A stretch of DNA of 22,224 nucleotides, from assembly GCA_900767195.1 (NCBI GenBank), contig CAAFYG010000003.1:1-22224 (forward strand), written 5' to 3'. This DNA is from Clostridia bacterium (GTDB taxonomy: Bacteria > Bacillota > Clostridia > Christensenellales > Borkfalkiaceae). How positions within the stretch are numbered: position 1 is the first letter of the stretch; every line of letters starts with the position of its first letter. Shown here piece after piece: positions 21,114 through 22,224 of this stretch. The notes beneath the pieces are model-generated. The model did no database searches and was not told the origin of the DNA. It saw nothing but the letters and a program-made list of their open reading frames with translations. The translations under genes were made by a program, and so were the position numbers.

Positions 21114-22224
21114 ATGGACAGACAATCGGTGGAAATTTTAGCTCCCGCGGGGAATATCGAATGCGCGCGCGCGGCTTTGAACGCGGGTGCAGACGCGATA
21201 TATCTTGGTTACAGCAGTTTTTCGGCGCGGGCGGGGGCGGAAAATTTCGGCGACGACGAGCTGAAAGAAATTGTGCGCGAGGCGCATCTGTACGGTGCGA
21301 AAGTGTACGCGGCGATGAACACGCTTGTGAAAGACGGCGAGCTTTCCGAATTTATTTCCGCGCTTTTGAAAGTGTGGAACGCGGGCGCGGACGCGATAAT
21401 TATGCAGGATATTTTTCTGGGACGGGCGGTGAAGTCGGCGTACCCCGAAATCGAGCTGCATTTAAGCACGCAGGCGGGCGTTTGCAACGAAAACGGGGCG
21501 TTCTTTGCCAAAAAATGCGGGTTTTCGCGCGTGATATTGGCGCGGGAAACGAAGATAGAAGACATAAAAAAGATTGCGAAAATCATTGAAACGGAAGCGT
21601 TTGTGCAGGGCGCGCTCTGCACGTGTTTTTCGGGGCAATGTTATTTTTCTTCGTTTGCGGGCGGATGGAGCGGAAATCGGGGCAGGTGCAAGCAGCCGTG
21701 CAGGAAAAAGTACGCGTACGATCGCGCGGGCGCGGAAAAAGGGTATGCGTTGTCTTTATCGGATTTAAGCCTGGGCGAAGCGGCGAAGATGTTGGCGGAA
21801 GCGGGTGTGAAATCGTTTAAAATCGAGGGAAGAATGCGGCGGAAAGAGTATGTTGCCGCGGCGACTTTATACTACGATAAAATTTTTTGCGGAGCGGAAG
21901 CCGACGAAATTTCGAACGCGCTTTCCGATCTGAAACGCGCGTACAACCGCGGAAATTATACTGCGGGGCTTGCGTTCGGGCAGGACAAGCGGTTTTTATC
22001 GCCGTTTGTGCAGGGGCATATCGGCGAGAAAATCGGCGTTGTGAAAGTGGTGAACGGGAAATATTTCGTGGAAACGCGCGAGAATTTTTCCGCCGGCGAC
22101 GCGTTTAAAATTCTGCGCGATAAAAAAGAAATCGGCGGGGCGGTTTTTGCCGGCGCGGGGGCGCGCGGCATTTATATTTCTTCGAAAGAGCGGCTGAAAA
22201 ACGGCGACGGCGCGTTTGTCACAA
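21114..22224 (+). CDS. Peptidase U32 family protein, 3' end outside window
   Basis: The open frame runs to the last base, so at least 370 residues are encoded and the end is missing. The N-terminal half is a TIM-barrel type (EILAPAGNIECARAALNAGADAIYLG). The U32 signature EAFVQGALCTCFSGQCYFSS matches the family pattern, and GRCKQPC follows. These cysteines suggest an iron-sulphur site as in UbiU/UbiV and in the RNA hydroxylases RlhA and TrhP. Members once called peptidases are now known to hydroxylate tRNA or rRNA; which one this is cannot be told. The start is ambiguous: GTG 21108 lies 7 nt after GGAGG, and ATG 21114 lies 7 nt after AAGGGA. It follows hprK by 64 bp, probably in the same transcript. 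Confidence 0.88.
   Translation, partial: MDRQSVEILAPAGNIECARAALNAGADAIYLGYSSFSARAGAENFGDDELKEIVREAHLYGAKVYAAMNTLVKDGELSEFISALLKVWNAGADAIIMQDIFLGRAVKSAYPEIELHLSTQAGVCNENGAFFAKKCGFSRVILARETKIEDIKKIAKIIETEAFVQGALCTCFSGQCYFSSFAGGWSGNRGRCKQPCRKKYAYDRAGAEKGYALSLSDLSLGEAAKMLAEAGVKSFKIEGRMRRKEYVAAATLYYDKIFCGAEADEISNALSDLKRAYNRGNYTAGLAFGQDKRFLSPFVQGHIGEKIGVVKVVNGKYFVETRENFSAGDAFKILRDKKEIGGAVFAGAGARGIYISSKERLKNGDGAFVT

Overview
The window is a chromosomal segment from a low-to-moderate GC, fermentative Firmicute, most likely an uncultured member of the Clostridia. The grounds are HPr kinase/phosphorylase, the mutS-mutL-miaA order, the tmcAL / pta-ackA / DUF177-rpmF order typical of clostridia, GGAGG or GAGGTG ribosome binding sites, and sigma-A type TTGACA-17-TATAAT promoters. 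The exact order or genus cannot be read from the sequence. There is no transposase, integrase, phage gene, CRISPR array or recognisable defence system, so this looks like core genome.

Layout. 1-3960 (+): end of mutS, then mutL and miaA, a mismatch-repair and tRNA-modification operon. 4062-5309 (+): a PLP enzyme of the methionine gamma-lyase/YnbB family, flanked on both sides by short repeats with an 18-bp period. 5343-5576 (-): a tRNA-Val(GAC) gene with a clear promoter and two terminators. 5677-6153 (+): an Lrp/AsnC regulator, convergent with a class A penicillin-binding protein (6181-8430, -). 8623-9603 (+): D-lactate dehydrogenase, convergent with tmcAL (9617-10783, -). 10965-13193 (+): pta-ackA, the acetate and ATP branch. 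13369-14029 (+): DUF177/YceD-rpmF, behind a consensus promoter that leaves almost no leader. 14379-16877 (+): a copper-exporting P1B ATPase with a second metal-binding domain at its C-terminus. 16969-17307 (+): an ArsR-type regulator. 17399-22224 (+): uvrC, a Cof-type HAD phosphatase, hprK and a U32-family protein cut by the window end.

Metabolically, ldhA with pta-ackA indicates pyruvate fermentation to D-lactate and acetate, and hprK indicates carbon-catabolite control through HPr. MutS/MutL and UvrC supply mismatch and excision repair. MiaA, TmcAL and tRNA-Val belong to tRNA function, to which the U32 protein may also contribute.

I found no complete undescribed multi-gene system. The most unusual points are in the copper pump. 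Its phosphorylation motif reads DKTAT instead of DKTGT. Its C-terminal CopZ-like domain is preceded, in frame, by a full ribosome binding site and ATG, which suggests a fused chaperone gene that may also be made separately. Other points worth checking are a non-canonical MiaA P-loop, a G4:G69 mismatch in tRNA-Val, a near-leaderless DUF177-rpmF promoter, inverted repeats at the lrp, copA, arsR and uvrC promoters, and the repeats around the YnbB-like gene.
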